DNA from: Candidatus Kapaibacterium sp.
Lineage (GTDB): Bacteria > Bacteroidota > Ignavibacteria > Kapaibacteriales > UBA2268
Length of the DNA stretch: 64,000 bases
Direction of reading: 5' to 3'
Assembly (NCBI GenBank): GCA_023957315.1
Contig: JAMLHE010000003.1
Span: forward strand, 248,001 to 312,000
Below are positions 25,956 to 33,283 of the stretch, piece by piece. The first letter of the stretch is position 1. Each line of letters opens with the position of its first letter. Made by a program: the position numbers and the translations under genes. The notes below the pieces were generated by a model. The model had not been told where the DNA came from, did no database searches, and saw nothing but the letters and a program-made list of their open reading frames with translations.

Positions 25956-26386
25956 TATGGCATCTCGCTATAAAATGTATCTGTAAACACCTGCTTAGGT
26001 GATGATATTGCTATCGTTACGCGATGATTAACAGGTTTCTCATTTACTGCTATCAGAATTACACCTTTTTGAATCAAGAGTAATCGTTCAAGTGACTTTG
26101 TTTTACGCTCTTTAATCAAATCCGGAGCTAATTTACCACGCCGTTCATGTAGTTCGGTTACTGCTAAATCAATGTTCAGATTTTTTAATATACATTCACC
26201 AGATTGTTCATCTACCGGCACAGTATAACGACCTCTCAAATAGCCGTCAATGAGTGATGCGCCATTAATAATACATTCATTAATGACTGTTTCATCAACT
26301 TTTGAAGCATCAATGTCATTCGAGAGCTTTTTTGCCTTCTCTTCTGACAAATTTTTGACCACATCTGATACATCACAATAAGGCAT
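25955..26386 (-). CDS. Phage head completion protein, Mu gp36-like (DUF1320)
   Basis: 143 aa, ATG at 26386. MPYCDVSDVVKNLSEEKAKKLS, then IINGASLIDGYLRGRYTVPV and LAVTELHERRG are the DUF1320 landmarks; this family is a head-to-tail connector component next to the Mu major head protein. First gene after the 463-bp repeat-rich gap, so it likely opens a separate transcript from the capsid genes. Confidence 0.8.
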   Translation of the reverse strand: MPYCDVSDVVKNLSEEKAKKLSNDIDASKVDETVINECIINGASLIDGYLRGRYTVPVDEQSGECILKNLNIDLAVTELHERRGKLAPDLIKERKTKSLERLLLIQKGVILIAVNEKPVNHRVTIAISSPKQVFTDTFYSEMP

Positions 26387-26449
26387 AATTGGTTTTTTTC
26401 ACTCAAATTTTTGGTTGCGAATCAATTTTTTGTACGTTTTGATGTAATT

Positions 26450-26580
26450 TTTTGCATCACTTTTGATGATTTTCACATCAATTTTGCATCATTTTTGATG
26501 ATTTCCACATCAATTTTGCATCAATTTTCGTTGTTTTGATTGTTTTGCGAGTTAATATTTTGTCAATTTTGCATCAATTT
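26450..26580. repeat. Tandem 32-bp AT-rich repeats built on TTTTGCATCA
   Basis: Two 32-bp units (26450-26481 and 26482-26513) are nearly identical; a partial third begins at 26514. TTTTGCATCA occurs at 26450, 26482, 26514 and 26567. Each unit also contains TTTTGATGATTT and CACATCAA. They lie in the 463-bp gap (26387-26849) between the capsid gene and the DUF1320 gene. The units are tandem with no spacer, so this is not a CRISPR array. Likely binding sites for a late-gene regulator or a replication iteron. Confidence 0.65.
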
Positions 26581-26681
26581 CAATTTTTTTTACGGTAAAA
26601 TTACAATTTTTTCACGCTTTAGATGGAAATATCACTTTTTATTGCTTTTTTATAAACTCGCTCCTGTGGCTACTTTGGAGA

Positions 26682-26833
26682 GGGTATATATAGGGTATCG
26701 ATACCCTATCGATAGGTAATCCTTAATATACTATAATATAAATTAATATAATATACTAATACAATATATATAGTTCGAATGCCCTAAAATCCTTATACCC
26801 TATACATACCCTACCGATACCCTGTTGATACCC
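26682..26833. repeat. Phased GGGTAT/ATACCC hexamers around an AT-rich segment
   Basis: GGGTAT starts at 26682 and 26693 (11 bp apart). ATACCC starts at 26701, and then at 26795, 26806, 26817 and 26828, each exactly 11 bp apart. The 18-bp sequence at 26691-26708, TAGGGTATCGATACCCTA, is a perfect palindrome. Between the two groups is a 64-bp AT-rich segment (26713-26776) with a close copy at 53896-53964. 11-bp spacing puts all sites on one face of the helix, typical of protein-binding iterons. Confidence 0.75.
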
Positions 26834-26849
26834 TATCCTAAATTAACCA

Positions 26850-27902
26850 CTATGAACTAATAACTTGACAAGAAATAAAAGCATCTGCATTATGAATTGC
26901 AGGCAATGATTTTTGTTCCAAAGTCCAGCTTAAAGTCTTTTTGTTCTTTTCTTCAACATCGAGGTTGTATTCCGTGATGATAGTATTAAGTTTCTTGTTG
27001 ACAATTTGATGCACCGGACCATAATGAACACGGTTGTTCTTATTCGCGCGATAGGTAACAATAGCTCTATCGGCAGGGATAAGGTCTGTTGCAATATCAT
27101 TATCAGCTACAAACTGTTGGTTATACTCATAGAAGTCAAGCCCAAGAATATTTCCAATGTAATCAGCGGCTCCGGATTGAAGTTTTGATTGGTCAATACT
27201 GCCGATGCGATAATTGTTCGTGTCGAGTGCTTTTTTAACAGCTTCGTTTGAAACAAGCATATCTCGTGCATCAGAACCCAAAATAACAATATCCGGAGTT
27301 CTACCTACACGGCGTAGCATAGCACGTTTCCAATCGCTAATATTTTTCAAAATATCAGGTGTAGTATCATCCCAATAGTTGTTAGCACCTAAGTCTGTTA
27401 AATGAACATTATTTTCAAATAAATAATCAATACTGAAAGCGATGTTAGATTGAGATACTTCGCATTTACCTGTGGCAATAGCTTTACAAGCCATCCATTC
27501 ACGTCTGAGCATAGCACGTTCTTTCAAATACTCCAAGTGTCTTACAACAAACTTGTTAGCTTCTTCAGCTTTTCTCGCAGGGTTTTGGTCGTATAACTGA
27601 CCAAAAGCGTTGTAATCTGCAAGTTCCTGAGCCGTGAAGATGTATTCTTCATAAGTTCTTGGAAGTGATACGGTTTGATAAAAACGGTCATCTTTTTTCA
27701 GCAAGTGCGGACCTTCACTTTGGTTCACGAACTTTGCCAATTTCTCTGAGTGTGTAATTACTTCAAGGTCAATTTTATCAGCCGCATGCCCTTCAGGTGG
27801 ACTGAATAGGGTTTTCAATATAAATGGCTCAAACACTTTAGTTTTAACCACAGCGGCAGTCATAGACCTTGAATCAAACATATCAAGCATTATAGTAGAC
27901 AT
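26850..27902 (-). CDS. Major capsid protein, lambda gpE-like
   Basis: 350 aa, ATG at 27902 overlapping the TAA of the previous gene. Sequence fits the Phage_cap_E family: MSTIMLDMFDSRSMTAAV, FEPFILKTLF, SLPRTYEEYIFTAQEL, and FISCQV at the end. It forms the icosahedral shell. The downstream gap contains the phased hexamer repeats. It sits in a Mu-like head gene set, an unusual mixture. Confidence 0.85.
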   Translation of the reverse strand: MSTIMLDMFDSRSMTAAVVKTKVFEPFILKTLFSPPEGHAADKIDLEVITHSEKLAKFVNQSEGPHLLKKDDRFYQTVSLPRTYEEYIFTAQELADYNAFGQLYDQNPARKAEEANKFVVRHLEYLKERAMLRREWMACKAIATGKCEVSQSNIAFSIDYLFENNVHLTDLGANNYWDDTTPDILKNISDWKRAMLRRVGRTPDIVILGSDARDMLVSNEAVKKALDTNNYRIGSIDQSKLQSGAADYIGNILGLDFYEYNQQFVADNDIATDLIPADRAIVTYRANKNNRVHYGPVHQIVNKKLNTIITEYNLDVEEKNKKTLSWTLEQKSLPAIHNADAFISCQVISS

Positions 27903-28570
27903 TAGTCAATCTCCTTTTTAATTACGATAGAACCTGAATTATAAACACCTGCTTCGATAGTAACACCTGAAGCGGCGGTGAGTGCAGATAAGAGGAATTC
28001 ACCTGCTACATAGCAGAATCCTTTTTCATCTCCTTCGGTTGCGTCTACGGCACATCCGAGAATACCAACTAAATTCTGAACACCATTAACGGCATCCGGA
28101 TTCCAGAGGTAGAGTTTATTGTTTCCGGAAACGAGAGCAACTGCGATATCAAAGCTGTCACCAGCTACAAAATCTGTTGCACCGTCGGCAATTGTGAACT
28201 TCACAACGCCATCAAAAGCAGTCCCAACTTTACCTGAACCAACGATAACACCTTCAGGGTCTTCAACAACAAACGAGCCTAAGTCAGTTACAGGCTCAAC
28301 AAACACTGCTTTGTAAGTGCCTGCTTTGACGCCTGCACCATGAGCGGGGTCTGCGAGAGTTAAAACACCGTCACCGGTATTTCCTGCACCTGCTTGGAAA
28401 GTTACTTCATCAAAAGCACCTATGGTTTGTTTACCAAGCATAGCACCACGAAGGAGGTTTTGACCTGAGCCAATCGTGAGGTCGGTTATTTCTTTTGTTT
28501 CGGCATGACTTGCGAATATGTCATGTTTATGGGTTTTTGTACCCAAATCTGCGATTCCATAATTTAACAT
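27902..28570 (-). CDS. Head decoration protein, lambda gpD-like
   Basis: 222 aa, ATG at 28570. MLNYGIADLGTKTHKHDIFA followed by NLLRGAMLGKQ and the end (GFCYVAGEFLLSAL then YNSGSIVIKKEID) match the HDPD decoration-protein family that caps the capsid surface. At 222 aa it is about twice the lambda protein; the extra part (about residues 55-130) is an inserted beta-rich domain. It directly precedes the capsid gene. Confidence 0.8.
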   Translation of the reverse strand: MLNYGIADLGTKTHKHDIFASHAETKEITDLTIGSGQNLLRGAMLGKQTIGAFDEVTFQAGAGNTGDGVLTLADPAHGAGVKAGTYKAVFVEPVTDLGSFVVEDPEGVIVGSGKVGTAFDGVVKFTIADGATDFVAGDSFDIAVALVSGNNKLYLWNPDAVNGVQNLVGILGCAVDATEGDEKGFCYVAGEFLLSALTAASGVTIEAGVYNSGSIVIKKEID

Positions 28571-28571
28571 C

Positions 28572-28778
28572 TTACTTGCCTCCTTGAGCTTCTACTACAG
28601 CATTACCAATTGCATCTACAGTGTTATCATCGTGGTCGTTACCCTTTTCGTACTGTGAAAATTCTACGATTTTCGGCAGGGTACGCATAAATTCTTTTAC
28701 TAATTCGTTAGCAGATTTCTTCTTGTCTTCTTCACTAAAGTTTAAATCTAATGGGAAGTCTTGATAGTCACCACCGGA
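28572..28778 (-). pseudogene. Out-of-frame C-terminal end of the Mu I-like protease/scaffold
   Basis: A -1 frame is open from 28778 to the TAA at 28572 and encodes DYQDFPLDLNFSEED followed by LVKEFMRTLPKIVEFSQYEK, the conserved C-terminal scaffold end of Mu I-like proteins. The upstream gene 28748-29653 stops 8 codons after the shift region with VVTIKTSH. So a one-nucleotide change (or an unusual frameshift) cuts the reading frame. No classic heptamer is present. Either a mutation, a sequence error, or translational recoding could explain it. Confidence 0.6.
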
Positions 28779-29095
28779 TTATCGACACGGTAAGCCATTT
28801 CCAAGACACTTGAAGCCTTAGTTTTAGCAATACCAGCGAGTGGAGTTTCTTTTTCGATGAATGAAGCAATCTCGTGTTGGCGATTCTTCAATTCGAGTTC
28901 AACGATACGTTTTTGCGTTGCTTTATATTCATCTGATTGCATAAAGTCTGACTTAGGGTCAGCTTTTTCAGTCGGTTTAGTTTTCATCGAGCTAAACACT
29001 TCAGAGAATATTTTATAAGTCTTTGCATATGTATCATCTGAGGTTTGTTCTTTCAGTTTAGCGAAGAACGAATCCCTAAGTTCATTAAAATCCAT
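28748..29095 (-). CDS. Nested scaffold protein start inside the protease gene
   Basis: ATG at 29095 is in frame with the protease gene and has AAGGAG 8 nt before it, a strong Shine-Dalgarno that is rare in this window. It gives MDFNELRDSFFAKLKEQ..., a helical scaffold like Mu Z or lambda Nu3. Its real end is probably the C-terminal stretch in the -1 frame (stop at 28572). As read here it ends at 28748. Confidence 0.65.
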   Translation of the reverse strand: MDFNELRDSFFAKLKEQTSDDTYAKTYKIFSEVFSSMKTKPTEKADPKSDFMQSDEYKATQKRIVELELKNRQHEIASFIEKETPLAGIAKTKASSVLEMAYRVDNPVVTIKTSH

Positions 29096-29653
29096 AGCAT
29101 AATCTCCTTGATTAAAGTTATTTGAATTGTCTTGTTGTTTTGGTTGTGTTTCAGGTTGTTTCTCGTTAGGTACTACAACCGCCGGAACTTCAGGTTCAGG
29201 TTTTGGTTCTGAAAAATCAATATCACTTGTAGTGATTTCATCTTCATTAAACACAAACCCGATATATTCAGCTAATTCAGCATCGCCTAAGCCTTTTATA
29301 GCAGGTGGTGTAGCTCCCAAGAAGCCCACATGACGGAGCATATTGTTGGGGTACAGCCTGACGGAAACTTTTTTATAAGCACCGGATTTGACTTCATCTA
29401 CAAATGAATTTTGCAAATTGCGAAGTTTAGCCCAAAGTTTACCACTTTCATATTTAAGCGAATCAACCCAACCCATTGCAGGGTCATCAGTCTTAGGGTG
29501 TCCCTTAACGATTGGTGCATCATGCTTTTCGGTGGGTGACTGTTCATTGTACATCTTCACCATATTACGCAAATCATTATCAGACCAAGTCCGAGTATTG
29601 CCTGCGGCGTCGGTATGAGTGCCGGGTTTGAAAATTGCTATCCAATTGTTCAT
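28748..29653 (-). CDS. Head maturation protease with scaffold, Mu I-like
   Basis: About 301 aa from ATG 29653 (MNNWIAIFKPGTHTDAAG); an upstream start at 29761 adds 36 unlikely residues. The N-terminal region, with KGHPKTDDPAMGW and YKKVSVRLYP, fits the Mu I-type prohead serine-protease family. A Pro/Gln-rich linker (about residues 160-182) joins it to the helical scaffold region. An internal ATG at 29095 gives a scaffold-only product. The frame ends at 28748, before the conserved C-terminus, which continues in the -1 frame to 28572. Confidence 0.8.
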   Translation of the reverse strand: MNNWIAIFKPGTHTDAAGNTRTWSDNDLRNMVKMYNEQSPTEKHDAPIVKGHPKTDDPAMGWVDSLKYESGKLWAKLRNLQNSFVDEVKSGAYKKVSVRLYPNNMLRHVGFLGATPPAIKGLGDAELAEYIGFVFNEDEITTSDIDFSEPKPEPEVPAVVVPNEKQPETQPKQQDNSNNFNQGDYAMDFNELRDSFFAKLKEQTSDDTYAKTYKIFSEVFSSMKTKPTEKADPKSDFMQSDEYKATQKRIVELELKNRQHEIASFIEKETPLAGIAKTKASSVLEMAYRVDNPVVTIKTSH

Positions 29654-29822
29654 ATTATTGTCCAAAAAATAATTTACATTCACTACGAATGTAAGGTGTT
29701 TGGATAGCTTTATTGAATGCTGTAAACTTAGTTGCTGTAAGTGTTTTACGTAGTAAAGCACGCATTTAATTGTGATGAGATTTAGTTATACTTTGCAGTA
29801 TTTACGATAATGGAGAGTATCA

Positions 29823-30455
29823 ATGGGATTGAAACTTATATACTTAGACCCGCATGAGCTGGTTGATTACGAAAACAACACAAAGATTCACACAGATGAA
29901 GAGATAATCACTCTGGCAAATATAATCAAAGAATTTGGATTTGATGTACCGGTGGTGGTTGATGAAAACAATATTTTAATCAAAGGACATAAGCGTAAAC
30001 TCGCTTCAATCTACTTAGAGAAGCCTTCAATACCTGTTATTGTTAGAGATGATTTGACTGAAGAACAAAAGAGAGCCGCCCGGATTGCAGATAACAAAGT
30101 TGGTGAATCTGATTGGGATATGGATAAGTTGAAGGCTGAATTGTTGGGATTAAGGGATTTCGGTATTGACTTAACGCTGACAGGTTTTGAAAGTGGTGAA
30201 CTTGGAATTTTACTTGACTTGGATGACAACTTTAGCTTTAATGACGAAAGCGAGGGTGAACCTGATGACATGGAACATGTAGAGGGTGACAAGGACGGCA
30301 GGAGCATACTTTGTGAGATAGCTTTTAGCACCAAAGAAATAGCAGAAACTTTCTTGGCTAACATTGGACTTCAAGAACCTAAAATCAAGGGATTTTCAAG
30401 GCTCATCAATGGTGACTTAGAAATCAAGTCGGAGTTTTTACAGGTCGCAGAATGA
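29823..30455 (+). CDS. ParB-like nuclease/partition-fold protein
   Basis: 210 aa. The N-terminal 120 residues are a ParB/Srx-type domain: LIYLDPHELVDYENNTKIHTDEEI, then VVVDENNILIKGHKRKLAS with GHKRK at 55-59 (canonical GHGRxxA), and EEQKRAARIADNKVGESDWD. The C-terminal part is acidic with no helix-turn-helix, so it is not a partition ParB. Phage ParB-like proteins often work with DNA-modification enzymes. It starts a plus-strand operon with a P-loop protein (ATGA overlap) and a radical SAM protein, divergent from the head genes. Confidence 0.75.
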   Translation: MGLKLIYLDPHELVDYENNTKIHTDEEIITLANIIKEFGFDVPVVVDENNILIKGHKRKLASIYLEKPSIPVIVRDDLTEEQKRAARIADNKVGESDWDMDKLKAELLGLRDFGIDLTLTGFESGELGILLDLDDNFSFNDESEGEPDDMEHVEGDKDGRSILCEIAFSTKEIAETFLANIGLQEPKIKGFSRLINGDLEIKSEFLQVAE

Positions 30456-30943
30456 CAAGTCACCAAATGACAATTGAAGTTGTGATAGGTCAAGCCGGAG
30501 CAGGCAAAACTACCTATGTGATGAACAAATACTTTAACGACAAAATGAAGCTGGTAACTGAACCCATAAAGCACACTACGGACGGCGTGACGTGCCTAAT
30601 AGGTGATTATACGACAAATGACCGTTGCAAGGGTACAGATACGCTTGCGTACAATTCTTTGCCCAAAATTAAAAAGTTTATATCCGAAAATAGGGATTAT
30701 AAAATTACGGTCGTAGAGGGTGATAGAATTAACAATAACAGTTTTTTGACATATTTACTTAGCTTAGGGTGTAAACTTTCAATAGTCGCCCTATATTGCC
30801 CCTTATTTGAAAGTTTAAACCGTTTAAAAAACGCAAATAGCAAAATTAGCCTAAAGTTCCTAAAAATGACCCGAACTAAAACCCTAAACAACGTAAAAAT
30901 GCTAATCAGTAAAGGTCAGAAATGCCAAATAATAAAAACATAA
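30452..30943 (+). CDS. P-loop NTPase/kinase-like protein
   Basis: 163 aa. Walker A GQAGAGKT at residues 13-20 and a Walker B-like hydrophobic strand with acidic end (KITVVEGD). Length and layout fit a small nucleoside-kinase-like P-loop fold. It overlaps ParB-like (4 nt) and radical SAM (22 nt). In several phage hypermodification pathways a P-loop kinase activates a modified base in DNA (known from families, not shown here). Substrate is unknown. Confidence 0.65.
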   Translation: MTSHQMTIEVVIGQAGAGKTTYVMNKYFNDKMKLVTEPIKHTTDGVTCLIGDYTTNDRCKGTDTLAYNSLPKIKKFISENRDYKITVVEGDRINNNSFLTYLLSLGCKLSIVALYCPLFESLNRLKNANSKISLKFLKMTRTKTLNNVKMLISKGQKCQIIKT

Positions 30944-32250
30944 TACCCCAAGATTACGAATCCCCACGTTGGTCAGCCGAAATTTGCGACTGTTCGATGC
31001 CGATGACTTTTGATACTTATTCGAGTTGTTCATTCAACTGCTTGTATTGCTTCTCGTTTAACCAGAAGAGTCACAGTTCCAAGATATACCTGCAACGTCA
31101 GGTTAAGTCTGCAAGTCCGAGAAAGGTAGCTACCTTGCTTGAACACGCCCTGAAGGGCGAACCTGAGAAGCTACCAAAGTACAATCAGCAATTTTATAAC
31201 TATGTTCGGAACAAAACAGTAATCCAATGGGGTGGTCTTGCTGATGCTTTTGATGGTTTTGAGAAGCGATATGGTACAAGTCTGGAGTTTATGAAGATAT
31301 TCGACCAATACGATTACCCCTTGTCATTCTCGACAAAAGGCACTTGGTTTGCCGATGACAAGCGTTATTTTGATATTATCAAACGGCACGCTCATAATTG
31401 GCATTTCAAAATAAGCATCATCACATCCGATAGCATGAAAGCAAAAGCCATTGAACGTGGTGTGGCAAGTCCCAAAGAACGGTTTGAGCTTATTCGGAAA
31501 CTAACCGATGTTGGCATAAAAGTTACTTTAAGGCTACGCCCTTACATCGTTGGAATATCAGATGATTACAAAGAAACAATCACAAGGGCAGGTCAGGCGG
31601 GTGCAGATAGCGTAACAACTGAGTTCTTTTGTCTTGAAACAAGGGCAGATGAACGGCTAAAAAGCAAGTACAAAGAGATGTCAAAGTGGGCAGGTGTTGA
31701 CTTATGGGATTTCTATAAAGAAAATTCCAAAGGTTCAGGTTACCGTCGATTAAATTATCAATTCAAGAAGCCCATAATCGAAGATATGCGAAATATTGCC
31801 CACAACTTGGGTATGCGGTTCTATGTCAGTGATGCCCATCACAAAGAAAAATGTGATTTTACAAGTTGCTGTGGTGTGCCTCCGGAATGGAATGTATCGC
31901 AAGGACAATTTACAGAAGCTTTGATTGTTGCCCGGAATCGTGAAGATGGGTTGGTGTATTGGAAAGACATAGAAAAAGACCTAAGAGACATCGCTTATGA
32001 CGTGAAATTCTACAATGCAACAGGATTTAATACTAATTCAAACAAAGTACGAGCTCAGCGGTACACACAAACCTTGTACGAGTATGTCAAAGAAATCTGG
32101 AATACGCCTAAAAATCACAAATCACCATACAGCTACTTTGAGGGAGTTTTATATCCTATCGGTGTAGATGATGACAACAATGTAATTTACAAGATTAATC
32201 GTCAGAAATGCGGTCTTTATTATGATTCCAACTCTCAGTGTAAAACTTAA
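30922..32250 (+). CDS. Radical SAM protein, spore photoproduct lyase-like
   Basis: 442 aa. Cys36, Cys40 and Cys43 form CxxxCxxC for the 4Fe-4S cluster (SSCSFNCLYCFSF). The following pattern (YPLSFSTKGTW, then FKISIITSDSMKAKAIERGVASP) is the radical SAM barrel of the SPL-like group. Additional Cys residues (CDFTSCCG at about residue 312) may bind a second cluster. Its place in an operon with ParB-like and P-loop genes suggests a nucleic-acid or nucleotide modification, but substrate is unknown. The gene converges with 32195-32416, overlapping by 56 nt. Confidence 0.8.
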   Translation: MPNNKNIIPQDYESPRWSAEICDCSMPMTFDTYSSCSFNCLYCFSFNQKSHSSKIYLQRQVKSASPRKVATLLEHALKGEPEKLPKYNQQFYNYVRNKTVIQWGGLADAFDGFEKRYGTSLEFMKIFDQYDYPLSFSTKGTWFADDKRYFDIIKRHAHNWHFKISIITSDSMKAKAIERGVASPKERFELIRKLTDVGIKVTLRLRPYIVGISDDYKETITRAGQAGADSVTTEFFCLETRADERLKSKYKEMSKWAGVDLWDFYKENSKGSGYRRLNYQFKKPIIEDMRNIAHNLGMRFYVSDAHHKEKCDFTSCCGVPPEWNVSQGQFTEALIVARNREDGLVYWKDIEKDLRDIAYDVKFYNATGFNTNSNKVRAQRYTQTLYEYVKEIWNTPKNHKSPYSYFEGVLYPIGVDDDNNVIYKINRQKCGLYYDSNSQCKT

Positions 32251-32416
32251 TCACTTTGTTGTAGCCACGTTGCGTGAACAATGTGACGGTATCTTCGATG
32301 TAGTCTATTCTGGGCTTAAGATACTTCTTTTTGTGTGCATGCAACGCCTGTCGAGTAATAAAAACATTTCTCGATGCTAATTCTTTGACAATTTGACTTT
32401 GTGTATAGCTACTCAT
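32195..32416 (-). CDS. Small HTH-like regulatory protein
   Basis: 73 aa, ATG at 32416. MSSYTQSQIVKELASRNVFITRQALHAHKKK has a helix-turn-helix look (QSQIVKELA...ITRQALHAHK). Basic and small; likely a DNA-binding regulator. Its 3' end overlaps the radical SAM gene on the other strand. Regulated target is probably the adjacent terminase or head operon (inference). Confidence 0.55.
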   Translation of the reverse strand: MSSYTQSQIVKELASRNVFITRQALHAHKKKYLKPRIDYIEDTVTLFTQRGYNKVIKFYTESWNHNKDRISDD

Positions 32417-32473
32417 TTTTCCGTATTTGTGTTCAACTGTAAAATACGAAATTAACTGTTTTATGCGATTTAA

Positions 32474-32677
32474 TCAATCAATTTCTGATTTTGGGGTGTA
32501 ATGAGCCCTAATTTCATTGTAATTTTCAAGAAATTCGATAGCATCAATGGTTTTTTCTTTAGTTAGTTCGACCACGAAATGCTCTTTGTTGATATGATTG
32601 ATTAAAAACTTATAGGTTGCTCTGATTGTACCCTGAAAGTACTCATGTGCAATGGTGTTGCTCGCTTTGATTATCAT
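32474..32677 (-). CDS. Small hypothetical protein
   Basis: 67 aa, ATG at 32677. Mixed helix and strand (MIIKASNTIAHEYFQGTIRA). No known family, no membrane segment. It diverges from the small-terminase gene across a 117-bp gap with a repeat pair, so may be an early or regulatory protein. Confidence 0.5.
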   Translation of the reverse strand: MIIKASNTIAHEYFQGTIRATYKFLINHINKEHFVVELTKEKTIDAIEFLENYNEIRAHYTPKSEID

Positions 32678-32720
32678 TTTTTGTGCCTTTGTGAATTATT
32701 CATTACAAATATAAGTTTCT

Positions 32721-32759
32721 TTTTACAACTGTCAAACGGTTTATTTTACAAGTGTCAAA
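32721..32759. promoter_or_regulatory. Two near-identical 16-bp repeats TTTTACAA(C/G)TGTCAAA
   Basis: TTTTACAACTGTCAAA at 32721-32736 and TTTTACAAGTGTCAAA at 32744-32759, starts 23 bp apart (about two helical turns), 36 bp before the terminase ATG. They sit between divergent genes (32677 minus, 32795 plus). Likely operator or activator sites that turn on the head operon. Confidence 0.55.
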
Positions 32760-32794
32760 TTATTTTTATTAACTAATCGGTGTAACTGTTTAAT

Positions 32795-33283
32795 ATGTCA
32801 ACTGATAAGACAAAGCAAATATTTCTCGAACTGTTTCCGAAAAATGCTTTAAATGTCGCTGTAACGTGTCGAAAGACAGGTATCAGTAGAGGTGCATATT
32901 ACAAATGGTTGAAAGATGATAAAGACTTTGCCGAAAAGATTGATGAAGTAACCGAAAGTTTGAAAGACTTTGCCGAAAGTACGATTATTAAGCTGTTTAC
33001 AGGGGTTAAGACTAAGCAAACTAAGACCCGGGAAGTAATAACACATCAAGGCAAAAAAGTTAAGCTGTTAGAAGTAACCGAAATTGAACACAAACCGGAT
33101 TTAAAGGCATTGCTGGAGTGGTTAAAAGCTAAGGCAAAAGACAGAGGTTGGGGTGGTGTAATGGTAGATGATAACCTTAGAGGGCAATTAACTGAGGCAG
33201 AATTAGAGGAAATGATGAAACTTAATGTTAATGAGCTTATGGCATTGGCAAAGATTATGGAGAAAGTCAATGTTGCCTCTTGA
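32795..33283 (+). CDS. Terminase small subunit
   Basis: 162 aa. The N-terminal region (LFPKNALNVAVTCRKTGISRGAYYKWL) is a helix-turn-helix like those in small terminase subunits, which bind the packaging site and feed DNA to the large subunit. It is followed by a helical region with KQTKTREVITHQG. It overlaps the large subunit by 14 nt. Family assignment is by HTH and context. Confidence 0.75.
   Translation: MSTDKTKQIFLELFPKNALNVAVTCRKTGISRGAYYKWLKDDKDFAEKIDEVTESLKDFAESTIIKLFTGVKTKQTKTREVITHQGKKVKLLEVTEIEHKPDLKALLEWLKAKAKDRGWGGVMVDDNLRGQLTEAELEEMMKLNVNELMALAKIMEKVNVAS

Noticed and set aside
26450..26580. CRISPR array
   Set aside because: The 32-bp units are contiguous without unique spacers and there are no cas genes.
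29823..30455. True chromosome-partition ParB
   Set aside because: It lacks the central helix-turn-helix and there is no ParA next to it.
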